Positions 44,582-53,154 of a stretch of DNA of 64,000 nt are shown here, piece after piece (position 1 is the first letter of the stretch; the number at the start of each line of letters is the position of its first letter). This DNA comes from Parasalinivibrio latis. GTDB taxonomy: Bacteria > Pseudomonadota > Gammaproteobacteria > Enterobacterales > Vibrionaceae. The translations under genes were made by a program, and so were the position numbers. Under the pieces are notes generated by a model. It saw nothing but the letters and a program-made list of their open reading frames with translations. It was not told the origin of the DNA and ran no database searches. The stretch lies in contig NZ_CP098812.1 in the NCBI RefSeq assembly GCF_036825535.1, positions 2,046,001 to 2,110,000 of the forward strand, read 5' to 3'.

Positions 44582-46156
44582 TTAATCTTGCGACAGCTTG
44601 GTAAATTTCAGGTTCAACAGTGCCATACCACCCACCATCAGGAAGATAAGAGTCGCAATCGCACCGGCAAGGCCGAAGTCCTGGCCACCGCCACCCTCAA
44701 AGGCGATACGGTAGGTATAGCTCACCAGCAAGTCGGTATAACCGGCAGGCTCTGAGGTATTCACCATATTCGGACCACCGGATGTCAGCAACTGAATCAT
44801 TACAAAGTTATTGAAGTTGAAGGCAAAGCTGGCAATCAACAGTGGCGTCAGCGGCTTCATCATCATTGGCAGTGTAATGTTGAAGAAGTTTTGGATTGGG
44901 CCGGCACCGTCGATTGCAGAGGCTTCGTACAGATCTTCAGGGATGGATTTCAGCAGGCCCATACACAGGATCATCATGTAAGGGAAACCGAGCCAGGTGT
45001 TCACGAGCACTACCATCAGCCTCGCCATCACGGGGTCTGAGAACCACGCCGGTTTGATACCGAACATGGCTTCCAGGAACATGTTGATTTCACCGAAGCT
45101 CTGGTTGAACAGGCCCTTGAATATCAGGATAGAGATAAACGACGGCACGGCATAAGGCAGTATCAGCAGAACACGATAGATACCCTGCCCTTTCAGCGGT
45201 TCCCATTGAACGACACATGCCAGCACCATACCGACAGCCAGGGTCAGGAATACCGCCAGGAAGGCAAAGACCACAGTCCAGATAAAGATGCCGATAAAAG
45301 GTTCTTTGATGCCGTCATCCGTCAGAACGCGGTGGAAGTTGTCCATGCCCACGCCGACAACAAAGCCCGGTGATACAGGTTTGCCGACAAACTGGTTTTC
45401 AGCATCCACTTTCTGGTAATAACCGGTTTCCATGTTTGGCTTGTAGAACGCTTCTTCACGGTTATTGTAAAGCGTTGAGCCATCTTCCTGCATGGTGAAC
45501 AGAGGGCCTTCTGCTGCAAATTTGCGCAGCCCACTCATTCGGATTTCTTCACCGCTTGGCATTTCAAGCATCAGCTTGGAAAGTTCGCCGCGGTTTTTCA
45601 CAATGGTCTTAATTGGGGCTTTTTTGCCTTCCGGTACAGAAACCACATCCAGTTCCATCGGGGCAACCGGGATGTTGGTCAGGGTAAAGGTGCCAGTTTC
45701 CAGCAGCGTACCATTGTCTTTAACGACAATGCGGTAACCGTCTGTGGATTCATAAAGGTCGAAACCGTACGAGGCACCTGACTGGAAAGTCCGGCTCAGC
45801 AGCACCGACTGCGCACGCTCTATGGTGAGCTGGTTGGATGCGCTGTAGTTGGTAAACGCAAGGCCCACAGTATAAAGCAGTGGGAACACCACAAAAATCA
45901 CCATACCGGCAATACCCGGGTAGATGTAGCGGTGTGGGTAAGTTTTGTTGCTACCAAAGATAAAAACGGCCAGGGCTGTCAGGAATACAGTCAGCAGCGC
46001 GAAGGCAATTTCACCCTGGGCATACATAAGGATGGTGGCGTAGCCGTTAACCGCAGTAATCAGCGAAAGGATGGTCCACTTAATATACTTGCGATGTTGA
46101 GAGATCTTTTTTTCTGGTTGCGGCTCAAGGAAGCCCGCGTCATGCACTGGCTGCAT
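44582..46156 (-). CDS. malF: Maltose ABC transporter permease MalF
   Basis: Inner-membrane permease of 524 residues with the MalF-specific large periplasmic loop (about residues 95-275) that contacts MalE. The EAA loop reads LYEASAIDGAGPIQNFFNITLPMM. Length agrees with the E. coli protein (514, from memory). It follows malE after about 100 bases, which contain a short GC-rich hairpin near 46233-46251; such intercistronic structures lower malF relative to malE in enterobacteria. Confidence 0.96.
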   Translation of the reverse strand: MQPVHDAGFLEPQPEKKISQHRKYIKWTILSLITAVNGYATILMYAQGEIAFALLTVFLTALAVFIFGSNKTYPHRYIYPGIAGMVIFVVFPLLYTVGLAFTNYSASNQLTIERAQSVLLSRTFQSGASYGFDLYESTDGYRIVVKDNGTLLETGTFTLTNIPVAPMELDVVSVPEGKKAPIKTIVKNRGELSKLMLEMPSGEEIRMSGLRKFAAEGPLFTMQEDGSTLYNNREEAFYKPNMETGYYQKVDAENQFVGKPVSPGFVVGVGMDNFHRVLTDDGIKEPFIGIFIWTVVFAFLAVFLTLAVGMVLACVVQWEPLKGQGIYRVLLILPYAVPSFISILIFKGLFNQSFGEINMFLEAMFGIKPAWFSDPVMARLMVVLVNTWLGFPYMMILCMGLLKSIPEDLYEASAIDGAGPIQNFFNITLPMMMKPLTPLLIASFAFNFNNFVMIQLLTSGGPNMVNTSEPAGYTDLLVSYTYRIAFEGGGGQDFGLAGAIATLIFLMVGGMALLNLKFTKLSQD

Positions 46157-46256
46157 ACCAGCTCCTTACTTTCAGAATCCAATACGGACGGCAATGTGTT
46201 CGGCAAGTGTTTTAAAACAGCAGGGAAGGCGTACCCCTCCCCACTGAGGGTGCGTA

Positions 46257-47438
46257 TTACTTCAGCATTTGCTTGGCAGCGGCATCCAGCGCATCGTTAA
46301 CAGACTGGCGGCCGTCAACTACGTTTTGAATTGCGTTACCTTCTGCATACCAGAACGCCTGCATTGGCGCGATGTTCGGCATGATTTCACCCTTCTCTGC
46401 GTTTTCCATTGTCGCAGCGATACGGCTGTCTTTTTCCAGCTTGTCCTGGAAAGACTTCAGGGCAACAGCACCAAGTGGCTTGTCGTTATCAACCATCTGC
46501 AGGCCTTCGTCATTCATCAGGTAGTTTTCGATGAACTCAACAGCCAGGTCACGGTTTGGAGAAGCAGAGCTGATACCGGCAGTCAGGATGCCAACGAATG
46601 GCTTGGATGGGTTTCCGTTCAGTTCAGGCAGAACGGCAACGCCATAGTTAATGCCTGACTTGTCGATGTTGCTCCAGGACCAAGGGCCATTGATGGTCAT
46701 TGCCACATTGCCCTTGTTGAACTCAGATTCAGAGATGCTGTAATCCATATCCGGTGAGATAACGCCCTTGTCTACCAGGCTTTTCACGAAGTTCATGGCA
46801 CGGCGGGCACCGTCATTGTTGATACCGATATCCTTGGCATCATACTTCTGGCCATCAAACTTGAATGCATAACCGCCGTCAGCAGCCAGAACCGGCCAGG
46901 TGAAGTACGGTTCGCGCAGGTTCCACATGATGGCGCGCTTGCCCTGCTTTTTCAGTTCTTTGTCCAGGCCTTCAACGTCTTCCCAGTTCTTTGGCGGGTT
47001 AGGCACCAGATCTTTGTTGTAGATGAGAGAGAGTGCTTCTACCGCGATAGGGTAACCGACATATTTGCCGTCATACTTCACTGCGTCCCACGCGAAATCG
47101 ACAACGTTGTCTTTCAGCTCAGCCGAAGGTTTGATCTCAGCCAGCAGGCCCGCCTGTGCGTAACCGCCAAAACGGTCGTGTGCCCAGAAAACAATATCCG
47201 GACCATCACCGGATGCTGCTACCTGAGCGAATTTGTTTGCCAGATCATCAGGGAAAGCAACCGTAACAGGTACACCCATATCTTCTTCGAACTTTTTACC
47301 CAGTTCCGCCAGACCGTTGTAACCTTTGTCACCGTTAATCCAGATGGTGAGCTGGCCTTCCTCGATGGCCGCGGTGGCGTTGGCTGATGCAAGCGCTGCT
47401 AAGGTACAAAGTGCAACACTGGTGAGAACTTTCTTCAT
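46257..47438 (-). CDS. malE: Maltose/maltodextrin-binding protein MalE
   Basis: Periplasmic binding protein of 393 residues. Signal peptide MKKVLTSVALCTLAALASAN with probable cleavage just before AIEEGQLTIWINGDKGYNGL, the mature start typical of MalE. DIVFWAHDRFGGYAQAGLLAEI, NGPWSWSNIDKSGINYGV and the late tryptophan PMQAFWYAE match the maltose-binding residues of the family. First gene of malEFG, divergent from malK, with MalT and CRP sites between. Confidence 0.97.
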   Translation of the reverse strand: MKKVLTSVALCTLAALASANATAAIEEGQLTIWINGDKGYNGLAELGKKFEEDMGVPVTVAFPDDLANKFAQVAASGDGPDIVFWAHDRFGGYAQAGLLAEIKPSAELKDNVVDFAWDAVKYDGKYVGYPIAVEALSLIYNKDLVPNPPKNWEDVEGLDKELKKQGKRAIMWNLREPYFTWPVLAADGGYAFKFDGQKYDAKDIGINNDGARRAMNFVKSLVDKGVISPDMDYSISESEFNKGNVAMTINGPWSWSNIDKSGINYGVAVLPELNGNPSKPFVGILTAGISSASPNRDLAVEFIENYLMNDEGLQMVDNDKPLGAVALKSFQDKLEKDSRIAATMENAEKGEIMPNIAPMQAFWYAEGNAIQNVVDGRQSVNDALDAAAKQMLK

Positions 47439-47540
47439 CTTTAACGTCCTTTCTGATTGTTATCGAATTCAGGCCGGCGATTGTTCGGCCTGTCAAACCT
47501 GAAGTAACAGTGTCATCTTCCCGCAGCCCTATGGGAATGA

Positions 47541-47550
47541 GATCATCCTT
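47541..47550 (-). promoter_or_regulatory. MalT-box-like sequence near malE
   Basis: AAGGATGATC on the minus strand, about 100 bp before the malE start, contains the GGATGA core. Confidence 0.5.
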
Positions 47551-47636
47551 TGGACTACGCCCCCGACTACCTCAGGTGAAAAACATGATCCAGCTCTCGC
47601 ACTATGCGTTACCCAGATCACAAAATGTGCATATGA

Positions 47637-47652
47637 TGTGATGCGTCGCACA
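47637..47652. promoter_or_regulatory. CRP site in the malE-malK control region
   Basis: TGTGA-TGCGTC-GCACA matches 9 of 10 half-site bases of the CRP consensus. It lies centrally between divergent malE and malK, as CRP sites do in the E. coli malE-malK region. Confidence 0.75.
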
Positions 47653-47710
47653 TGGTAATGCCAATAAAATTCGACATCAGCCTAGTTAGTTCAAAAGTGT
47701 GACGGGTGCA

Positions 47711-47730
47711 CTCATCCCCCCTCATCCCCC
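47711..47730 (-). promoter_or_regulatory. Two tandem MalT boxes
   Basis: CTCATCCCCC is repeated exactly twice, side by side; on the minus strand each reads GGGGGATGAG, a near-perfect MalT box. They lie between malE and malK, about 160 bp from the malK start. Confidence 0.85.
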
Positions 47731-47747
47731 ACTAATCCCCTTTATAA

Positions 47748-47757
47748 GGAGGATGAT
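47748..47757 (+). promoter_or_regulatory. MalT-box-like sequence near malK
   Basis: GGAGGATGAT on the plus strand contains the MalT core and lies about 130 bp upstream of malK. Confidence 0.55.
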
Positions 47758-47889
47758 CAAACCAGTTCGATTAAGCAGAATGGCAACATGACCACTGCGG
47801 AAAGAGTCAGCTCTTTTCAGGAAAGAATACAGGCCGGTTGCCTGCAGCGAGTTGGCAACCGGCGATAACAACTTAGAGGAAAGAACGCA

Positions 47890-48999
47890 ATGGCGAGCGT
47901 AACCTTACGAAACGTCTGTAAAGCCTACGGTGACAACCTGATATCCAAGGACGTTGACCTGGATATCGCAGAAGGTGAATTTGTGGTGTTTGTTGGCCCG
48001 TCGGGCTGTGGTAAATCCACTCTGCTGCGTTGTATCGCGGGTTTAGAAGACATCACCTCCGGTGATCTGTTCATTGGCGGCGAACGCATGAATGAAGTTC
48101 CGCCATCAGAGCGTGGCGTGGGTATGGTGTTCCAGTCTTATGCCCTTTACCCTCACCTGAACCTCTATGACAACATGTCATTCGGCCTCAAGCTCGCCAA
48201 GGCTGACAAAGCAGAAGTAAAACGCCGCGTAGAGAACGCCGCCAACATCCTGCAACTCGGCCACCTGCTCGAGCGCAAGCCTAAGGCCCTGTCCGGTGGT
48301 CAGCGCCAGCGCGTTGCTATCGGCCGTACCCTGGTGTCACAGCCAAAGGTTTTCCTGCTGGATGAACCACTTTCCAACCTGGATGCTGCCCTGCGTGTCC
48401 AGATGCGTATCGAAATTGCCAAACTGCACAAGCAACTTGGCTGCACCATGATTTATGTAACACACGACCAGGTTGAAGCGATGACCATGGCCCAGAAGAT
48501 TGTTGTTCTGGACAAAGGTTTTGTTTCCCAGGTCGGCAAGCCGCTCGAACTGTACCACTATCCGAAGAACCGTTTCGTGGCCGGATTTATCGGTTCTCCG
48601 AAGATGAACTTTATGAGCGTGCAGGTTGAAGACGTCGAGAAAGAACGCGTGATGGTGCAACTGGCAAACGGCCAGACCATGTGGCTGCCTGTAGACGGAA
48701 CAACCGTTGAAAAAGGCGCTCGTATGTCCCTGGGCATCCGTCCTGAACACCTGCTCGCCAAAGAAGAAGGCGATGCCTATGTAGACGGCGACGTTCAGGT
48801 TGTTGAAAAGCTGGGTTACGAGACACAGGTTTACCTGAAGCTCAAAGAAGTAGATGCCGATTTCATCTACCGTCGCCCGGATACACTGGACATTGACGCA
48901 GGCACCACCTTCCCGGTTGGAATCCCTGCAAACCGTTGCCACCTGTTCCACAGCAGCGGTGAAGCCTGTCAGCGCCTGTACAAAGAAACCGGTGTTTAA
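47890..48999 (+). CDS. malK: Maltose ABC transporter ATPase MalK
   Basis: ATPase of 369 residues, about the length of E. coli MalK. Walker A GPSGCGKSTLLR, signature LSGGQRQRVAIGRTL, Walker B VFLLDEPLSNLDAALR, H-loop VTHDQVEAMT, and the C-terminal regulatory domain (FVAGFIGSPKMNFM, GIRPEHL, NRCHLFHSSGEACQRLY). In E. coli the C-terminal domain also binds MalT and EIIA-glucose. It is divergent from malEFG, and no lamB follows; a terminator ends the unit. Confidence 0.95.
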   Translation: MASVTLRNVCKAYGDNLISKDVDLDIAEGEFVVFVGPSGCGKSTLLRCIAGLEDITSGDLFIGGERMNEVPPSERGVGMVFQSYALYPHLNLYDNMSFGLKLAKADKAEVKRRVENAANILQLGHLLERKPKALSGGQRQRVAIGRTLVSQPKVFLLDEPLSNLDAALRVQMRIEIAKLHKQLGCTMIYVTHDQVEAMTMAQKIVVLDKGFVSQVGKPLELYHYPKNRFVAGFIGSPKMNFMSVQVEDVEKERVMVQLANGQTMWLPVDGTTVEKGARMSLGIRPEHLLAKEEGDAYVDGDVQVVEKLGYETQVYLKLKEVDADFIYRRPDTLDIDAGTTFPVGIPANRCHLFHSSGEACQRLYKETGV

Positions 49000-49059
49000 C
49001 AGCAAGCAAAGAAGTTAGCGAGTTCCTCCATATTCCCCCTAATACCCTTAAAAGGTTTT

Positions 49060-49089
49060 GCCCACCAACATTTTGGTGGGCTTTTTTTT
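49060..49089 (+). terminator. Terminator of malK
   Basis: Perfect 9-bp stem GCCCACCAA / TTGGTGGGC with loop CATT, followed by eight T residues. Confidence 0.95.
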
Positions 49090-49105
49090 GCTGCCGTATT
49101 CTGGA

Positions 49106-50449
49106 CTACTTCACGAACATTTCATTCCACACCATCCGGTGGTCAGAAGAGATATCCTTGCCGTCACCAAACTGCCCGACCCGGTCATCGTTCATCAACA
49201 AACGCCCCGGCTCACCGGTTGCCGGCCAATACACCCCGGATGCCGTAACATGCAGGTTTTGTGAGGGAATAACATGATCCACCCGCAGGCCGAATGTACT
49301 GGTGGCACGATCCGGATACTGCCCGGCAAAACCCTCTTCCAGCGCACCATTACTGACCGGAACAAGTTCACCCACCGTTGATGCAGTATTCACTTCCGGT
49401 AAGGTCAGCAGATTCGCGATAGTGTCACGGAATCCATCCCCTTCAAGCGGATCGGCATTCAAATCCCCCATCACCACGAAATTTGCACCAGCTTCCAGCC
49501 CGCCAGTATTGCCGTTGTCGTCATAGAAGTAATCCGCACCCTGGATGTAATCAATCCAGAACTGGATTTCATCCCGGTTCCGCAGTTTGTTATTTTGCGT
49601 CACCGTATCGAAAACCGGTGGCGTCGGGTGTGAAAGCAGCAAATGCACTGTGCGCTTTCCCCAGAAGGTATCAATCACTACCGGTACATCCGCATGGTTT
49701 TTTGATGAAAGCCTTACCTGGTTCCATTCGCCATCGGTGTACCAGTTATCCCCACAGCTCATGCCATCCGGGATCGGATTGTGCGGGTCATTGCAGTTTG
49801 TGATAGTCGGGATATCTGCCGTGGGCAAGTCTTTCCACTTAAAATGCTGAAAGGTTCGCACCTTCTTTTTGAGGATTTTATGTTTGGACATCACCGCAAA
49901 GGCATATTGCCCGTGATAGAAACCAAATCCCCATGCATCACCGGGAAGCTGGCCTGTCAGCCCGTCATTATCCAGATCCAGCCCACTGTTCAGGCCGGTA
50001 TTTGTCGGAAAGCTTTCGATGTAGGGAAAATGGATAGGTTTGAGTTTGTCACCGCCATCAATGCTGTTCAGGCTCTGGCCATGTGCCAGATAGTGTTTTT
50101 TGAAGCCTTTCAGCGCGCTCAGGTTTGAACCTGTGCCGTCATTGTTAAACTCACCCATCATAATCACATCCGGCCGGTTGGCCTGGATAATCGCCGCCAT
50201 ATTGCGAATTTGGATGATCTTTTCCGCTTTAGTCCGGTCTTCCGGGGCCATGGCATCTTTATCATCCATATACGCCCGCACCAGTTTTTTCTGCTTACCC
50301 GGCGGGGTCTGCATTTCGTCAGCCAACTGCTCGAACGTGGAGCGGTCAAACGAAAGGTTGAACGATGCCATTTTCACCCTGCCGTCTTTACACCCCACCA
50401 GCGCCAGCACACTGAGCGCCAGCACCAAACCCATTTTGAGTACCTTCAT
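49106..50449 (-). CDS. Endonuclease/exonuclease/phosphatase-family lipoprotein
   Basis: Predicted lipoprotein of 447 residues with signal peptide ending in lipobox LALVGC (cysteine near residue 20). The catalytic fold of the EEP (DNase I-like) superfamily is shown by VKMASFNLSF, PDVIMMGEFNN, LLLSHPTPP, FVVMGDLNADP and the final SSDHRMVW. Substrates of secreted EEP proteins include nucleic acids, phospholipids and phosphoinositides; this one cannot be assigned. It is monocistronic, ending head to tail with the malK terminator. The first ATG is used. Confidence 0.82.
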   Translation of the reverse strand: MKVLKMGLVLALSVLALVGCKDGRVKMASFNLSFDRSTFEQLADEMQTPPGKQKKLVRAYMDDKDAMAPEDRTKAEKIIQIRNMAAIIQANRPDVIMMGEFNNDGTGSNLSALKGFKKHYLAHGQSLNSIDGGDKLKPIHFPYIESFPTNTGLNSGLDLDNDGLTGQLPGDAWGFGFYHGQYAFAVMSKHKILKKKVRTFQHFKWKDLPTADIPTITNCNDPHNPIPDGMSCGDNWYTDGEWNQVRLSSKNHADVPVVIDTFWGKRTVHLLLSHPTPPVFDTVTQNNKLRNRDEIQFWIDYIQGADYFYDDNGNTGGLEAGANFVVMGDLNADPLEGDGFRDTIANLLTLPEVNTASTVGELVPVSNGALEEGFAGQYPDRATSTFGLRVDHVIPSQNLHVTASGVYWPATGEPGRLLMNDDRVGQFGDGKDISSDHRMVWNEMFVK

Positions 50450-50769
50450 TAGAGATTCCTTTTGTTGTTGGGATAATACATGAAAAGCACACAGACCGCC
50501 GACATGGCAGCCATTTGGAAACCTGCACCATGAACTTTAGGATGCAGTCAGGTCAGGCTACTAGATGAGTTTTAAGAGTGGGTGAAGGAAAGTGGGAAGT
50601 GGGTCGATTGGGCCAACAGAAAACTGTACGGAAACAGGATTGCTCACTATTCGTTTTCTGCTGTATCATATTGATTATATTAGATAAGGCACGCAAGTGA
50701 AGTGACCCGTTACGAAACTATACGACAAGATTTCAGCAGAAAAACGGACGCGGTGCTTTCTATTAAATT
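50450..50769. other. Intergenic region before the cassette-like cluster
   Basis: About 320 bases hold the promoter region of the EEP lipoprotein. I find no gene. The stretch ends where a GTTATGCCC box begins at 50770. If an attC precedes that box, its left core box is not recognisable. Confidence 0.4.
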
Positions 50770-50831
50770 GTTATGCCCTAAGTCTATATTTTGACTATCA
50801 TTTGTGTTGATGTTGGTTATAGGAAGTAAAA

Positions 50832-51356
50832 ATGAAAAAACGAATGATCTTATTAATTGCCGCATTATCGGCAATCGTAGGCTGTGCAGATTCTCATTCT
50901 TTGAAAGTCACTCAGGCAGACAGTAATGTGAAGTTGAGCCCTGGTAATGCTGTTTATATTGCATTGTCTCAGGATGGGCAGTACGGAAATCATTATTACT
51001 CTGGTTCTGGACGAATGGTTAGCCAAGCAGTCAAAGGTGAATTGATCATAACTCTCAACAACGTTGTTATAGCTCAAAGACCAGAAGATTACAATACAGC
51101 ATTAAACTTCGCTGCTTCACGCAAGTTTGACTATTTAGTGTATCCGACAATTTTGCATTGGGAAGATAGAGCCACAGAATGGTCAGCTAAGGCTGACAAA
51201 GTGAAAGTTAAGATAGTTGTTGTCGACGTTAAATCTGGTTCTGTAATTAAATCTGGAATTATTGACGGTAAAAGTGGGTTAGCTACTTTTGGTGGGGATA
51301 AACCACAAGATTTATTGCCTGAACCTACGAAAGAGTTCATGTCTAGTCTGCTCTAA
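50832..51356 (+). CDS. DUF4823-like lipoprotein
   Basis: Small lipoprotein of 174 residues: signal peptide MKKRMILLIAALSAIVGC with cysteine 18 as lipid anchor. The mature part alternates beta strands (GNAVYIALSQDGQYG, LVYPTILHWEDRATEWS, KVKIVVVDVKSG), which resembles the DUF4823 family as I recall it; function unknown. AGGAAG precedes the ATG. It is enclosed by complementary GTTATGCCC and GGGCATAAC boxes, so it looks like a gene cassette with its own promoter region. Confidence 0.7.
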   Translation: MKKRMILLIAALSAIVGCADSHSLKVTQADSNVKLSPGNAVYIALSQDGQYGNHYYSGSGRMVSQAVKGELIITLNNVVIAQRPEDYNTALNFAASRKFDYLVYPTILHWEDRATEWSAKADKVKVKIVVVDVKSGSVIKSGIIDGKSGLATFGGDKPQDLLPEPTKEFMSSLL

Positions 51357-51362
51357 GAGAAC

Positions 51363-51833
51363 GGGCATAACACATATGAGCCCTTCTCCGGTCAATAAGC
51401 AATAGTATTCTTTTGGCTGCGTAAGCAGCCAATGCTTTCGGACAACAAAGCTGTCTACTTCGTTTTGTCATTTCCACCATTAAGTCATTGCTTACGGCAA
51501 ACACATATAGAGGGTCTCTTACTGCGGTCTTACCGCTGCCTGCTAATCAAGTAACAGGGCCAGACTAGGCGTCCCCCACGACATTCATCGGTTAACCCAG
51601 GCTGGCACTATTCAAAAAGAGGGGTAAACAGTTGTTTTCCAGTTATCTTCAGGCTCAGATTGGGTGTAAGCAACTTTGTTGTTCGCTTGGTGCGCAACAA
51701 TGGGGCGGCTAATCAAAGCAAGGAGGTGCTATAGGGACACACACCCTTAGCAACTGAGAAATTCCTCATTTTCAATGTCTGTTGTTCTAGCTCGAAAAAT
51801 AACCAGACCGACATTACGGTATCCAGGAAATCA
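51363..51833. repeat. attC-like spacer, possibly interrupted
   Basis: The first 48 bases (core CATATGAGCCCTT.TCCGG and CAATAAGCAATAGT) are nearly identical to the start of the spacer at 52199. About 310 bases then have no counterpart there, and the match resumes near 51729 with CTATAGGGACACACACCC. The insert starts with a perfect hairpin TTGGCTGC-GTAA-GCAGCCAA (51413-51432). No gene is seen in these 470 bases. It may be one attC-like site carrying an insertion, or two sites with a gene-less cassette. Confidence 0.45.
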
Positions 51834-51840
51834 GTTAGGC
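51707..51840. repeat. attC-like site
   Basis: From a GGCTAAT box to a GTTAGGC box, 134 bases. It contains CTATAGGG-ACACACA-CCCTTAG, a hairpin-forming segment, and the GGACACACAC block found in the other two spacers. Confidence 0.45.
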
Positions 51841-51969
51841 TCATTGCATTGATTGAGTGAATGCTTATCGCCATGACCGTTGCCCGTAAATATCAAATCA
51901 GCCTTGACGCCACACTTTATTATCTCTGTGTCTCACGTTGTGTGAGACGCGCGTTTCTTTGTGGAACAG

Positions 51970-52194
51970 ATGAACATAAAAGTAAAACTTTTGAACATAG
52001 TAATTTTTCTCACCACAGTTTTTGTCGCAAAGTACATAGGGGCTCAAATAGGCGTAACCTATAATATCATTTCAGATCCGTTGAACTATAAATTGGCTTT
52101 ATTCGACTTTTCGCTGTACGTAACGGTTTATCTCGCACTCAACTATTTATATGACAAAGGAAAAGTTGCCTTGAAAAAACTAAGGAAAAACTGA
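51970..52194 (+). CDS. Small membrane protein, unknown function
   Basis: Predicted protein of 74 residues with two hydrophobic segments (LLNIVIFLTTVFVAKYIGAQ and LFDFSLYVTVYLALNYLYD) and a basic tail KKLRKN. The ATG at 51970 is preferred to a GTG at 51961, with GGA close upstream. I do not recognise a family. It lies alone between attC-like sites with matching core boxes, as is common for cassette genes. Confidence 0.55.
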   Translation: MNIKVKLLNIVIFLTTVFVAKYIGAQIGVTYNIISDPLNYKLALFDFSLYVTVYLALNYLYDKGKVALKKLRKN

Positions 52195-52198
52195 ATTA

Positions 52199-52318
52199 GC
52201 CTAACGCATATGAGCCCTTTTCCGGTCAATAAGCAATAGTGCTGAGCTACAAGGACACACACATTAGCAACTCTAATCTTAGCCAACTATTTTATTGCCG
52301 CTTAGCAAAGCGTTAGCC
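52199..52318. repeat. attC-like site
   Basis: 120 bases from GCCTAACGC to GCGTTAGCC; the end boxes are complementary in 8 of 9 positions. Length is near that of Vibrio attC sites. It contains the shared block GGACACACACATTAGCAACT. Confidence 0.5.
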
Positions 52319-52339
52319 ATGATGGGGCTTGCTACACTC

Positions 52340-52363
52340 AAAGTGATAGAATAGTATCACTTT
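52340..52363. promoter_or_regulatory. Operator and promoter of the toxin-antitoxin operon
   Basis: Perfect inverted repeat AAAGTGATA / TATCACTTT separated by six bases, 24 bp before the antitoxin start. A promoter TTGCTA-N17-TAGTAT (52329-52357) overlaps it, as expected for autoregulation by a Phd/YefM-type antitoxin. Confidence 0.7.
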
Positions 52364-52386
52364 AGTATTCCTTTGGAGCCGCTCTC

Positions 52387-52644
52387 ATGAAAGTAGAACT
52401 AGTTACATCACTTAAACGTCAAGCAACCAAGATCCTCGCCGATCTCCACGACACCAAAGAACCAGTGTTAATTACCGAGCATGGTAAGCCGTCCGCGTAT
52501 CTAGTTGATGTTGATGACTACGAGTTTATGCAAAATCGTTTGGCTATTCTTGAGGGTATTGCACGAGGTGAACGCGCACTAGCTGACGGTAAAGTGGTAA
52601 GTCATGATGAAGCCAAGGACAAAATGTCAAAATGGCTGAAATAA
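52387..52644 (+). CDS. Antitoxin, Phd/YefM family
   Basis: DNA-binding antitoxin of 85 residues. The N-terminal fold typical of Phd/YefM is shown by SLKRQATKILADLHDTKEPV, LITEHGKPSAYLVDVDDYE. The C-terminal helix (LAILEGIARGERALADGK, DEAKDKMSKWLK) should wrap the toxin. It overlaps the toxin gene by 13 bases and has a palindromic operator upstream. Confidence 0.9.
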   Translation: MKVELVTSLKRQATKILADLHDTKEPVLITEHGKPSAYLVDVDDYEFMQNRLAILEGIARGERALADGKVVSHDEAKDKMSKWLK

Positions 52645-52934
52645 TCTGGACTGAGCCAGCGTTATCTGACCTCAACGATATTGCTGAATATGTCGCACTT
52701 GAAAATATCGTGGCTGCAAAGCAATTAGTGCAAACGGTCTTCTCCAAAGTCGAACGTCTACAAATTTTCCCAGAATCAGGTCGTATACCACCCGAACTAG
52801 AACATTTAAATTATCGTGAAGTGGTAGTTAATCCATGTCGTGTTTTCTATAAGCAAGACGGTGACAAAGTGTTTATTCTGTTTGTTATGCGTGCAGAGAG
52901 AGAATTACGTAACTTTCTGTTGAGTAAGCGATAA
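52632..52934 (+). CDS. Toxin, RelE/ParE family
   Basis: Toxin of 100 residues with the RelE/ParE fold: IIWTEPALSDLNDIAEYVA, a helix LVQTVFSKVERLQIFPESGR, and strands YREVVVNPCRVFYKQDGDKVFILFVMRAERELR. The C-terminal R.ER.. segment is typical. Whether it cleaves mRNA on the ribosome or poisons gyrase cannot be told. It is the second gene of the operon; the cassette ends at a GGCTAAC box 16 bases after the stop. Confidence 0.9.
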   Translation: MAEIIWTEPALSDLNDIAEYVALENIVAAKQLVQTVFSKVERLQIFPESGRIPPELEHLNYREVVVNPCRVFYKQDGDKVFILFVMRAERELRNFLLSKR

Positions 52935-52949
52935 CCATTTGGAATGAGC

Positions 52950-53000
52950 GGCTAACAAGCGGTACTACAAGGACACACACCCAAAGAAACTGACGAAGTA
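52950..53000. repeat. Left part of an attC-like site
   Basis: GGCTAACAAGC, then GGTACTACAAGGACACACACCC, similar to the spacer at 51707. No right-hand core box is recognisable before the convergent GNAT gene, so the site may be truncated. Confidence 0.4.
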
Positions 53001-53099
53001 TCAACGTAGTCATTAAGGTGTGTTTCCGACTGAAATAGGATTTTTGGAGGTAGGGTGCTCTCGGACAACAAAATCGACGTTCATGGAAACAACAGCCAT

Positions 53100-53120
53100 A
53101 AGCGGGGAAACTCCCCGCTT
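53100..53120. terminator. Hairpin between convergent genes
   Basis: Perfect 9-bp stem AAGCGGGGA / TCCCCGCTT with loop AAC. Neither side has a clear T-run, so terminator function is uncertain. Confidence 0.5.
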
Positions 53121-53154
53121 CACTAAAACCAAATCGATCAAGACCGGCAGCAGA

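Larger units (their letters stand above)
50770..53000. other. Integron-like cassette cluster without integrase
   Basis: Three units each begin with a GTT-type core box and end with the reverse complement of that same box: GTTATGCCC 50770 with GGGCATAAC 51363 (lipoprotein), GTTAGGC 51834 with GCCTAAC 52199 (small membrane protein), GTTAGCC 52312 with GGCTAAC 52950 (toxin-antitoxin). This is the pattern expected when attC sites are split by cassette integration. Between units lie about 120-135 base spacers sharing a GGACACACAC block. All genes point the same way and are small. No integrase is in the window. Confidence 0.6.

Noticed and set aside
48337..49005. 222-codon minus-strand frame across malK
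   Set aside because: Antisense to a clear MalK; composition explained by codon structure of the real gene.
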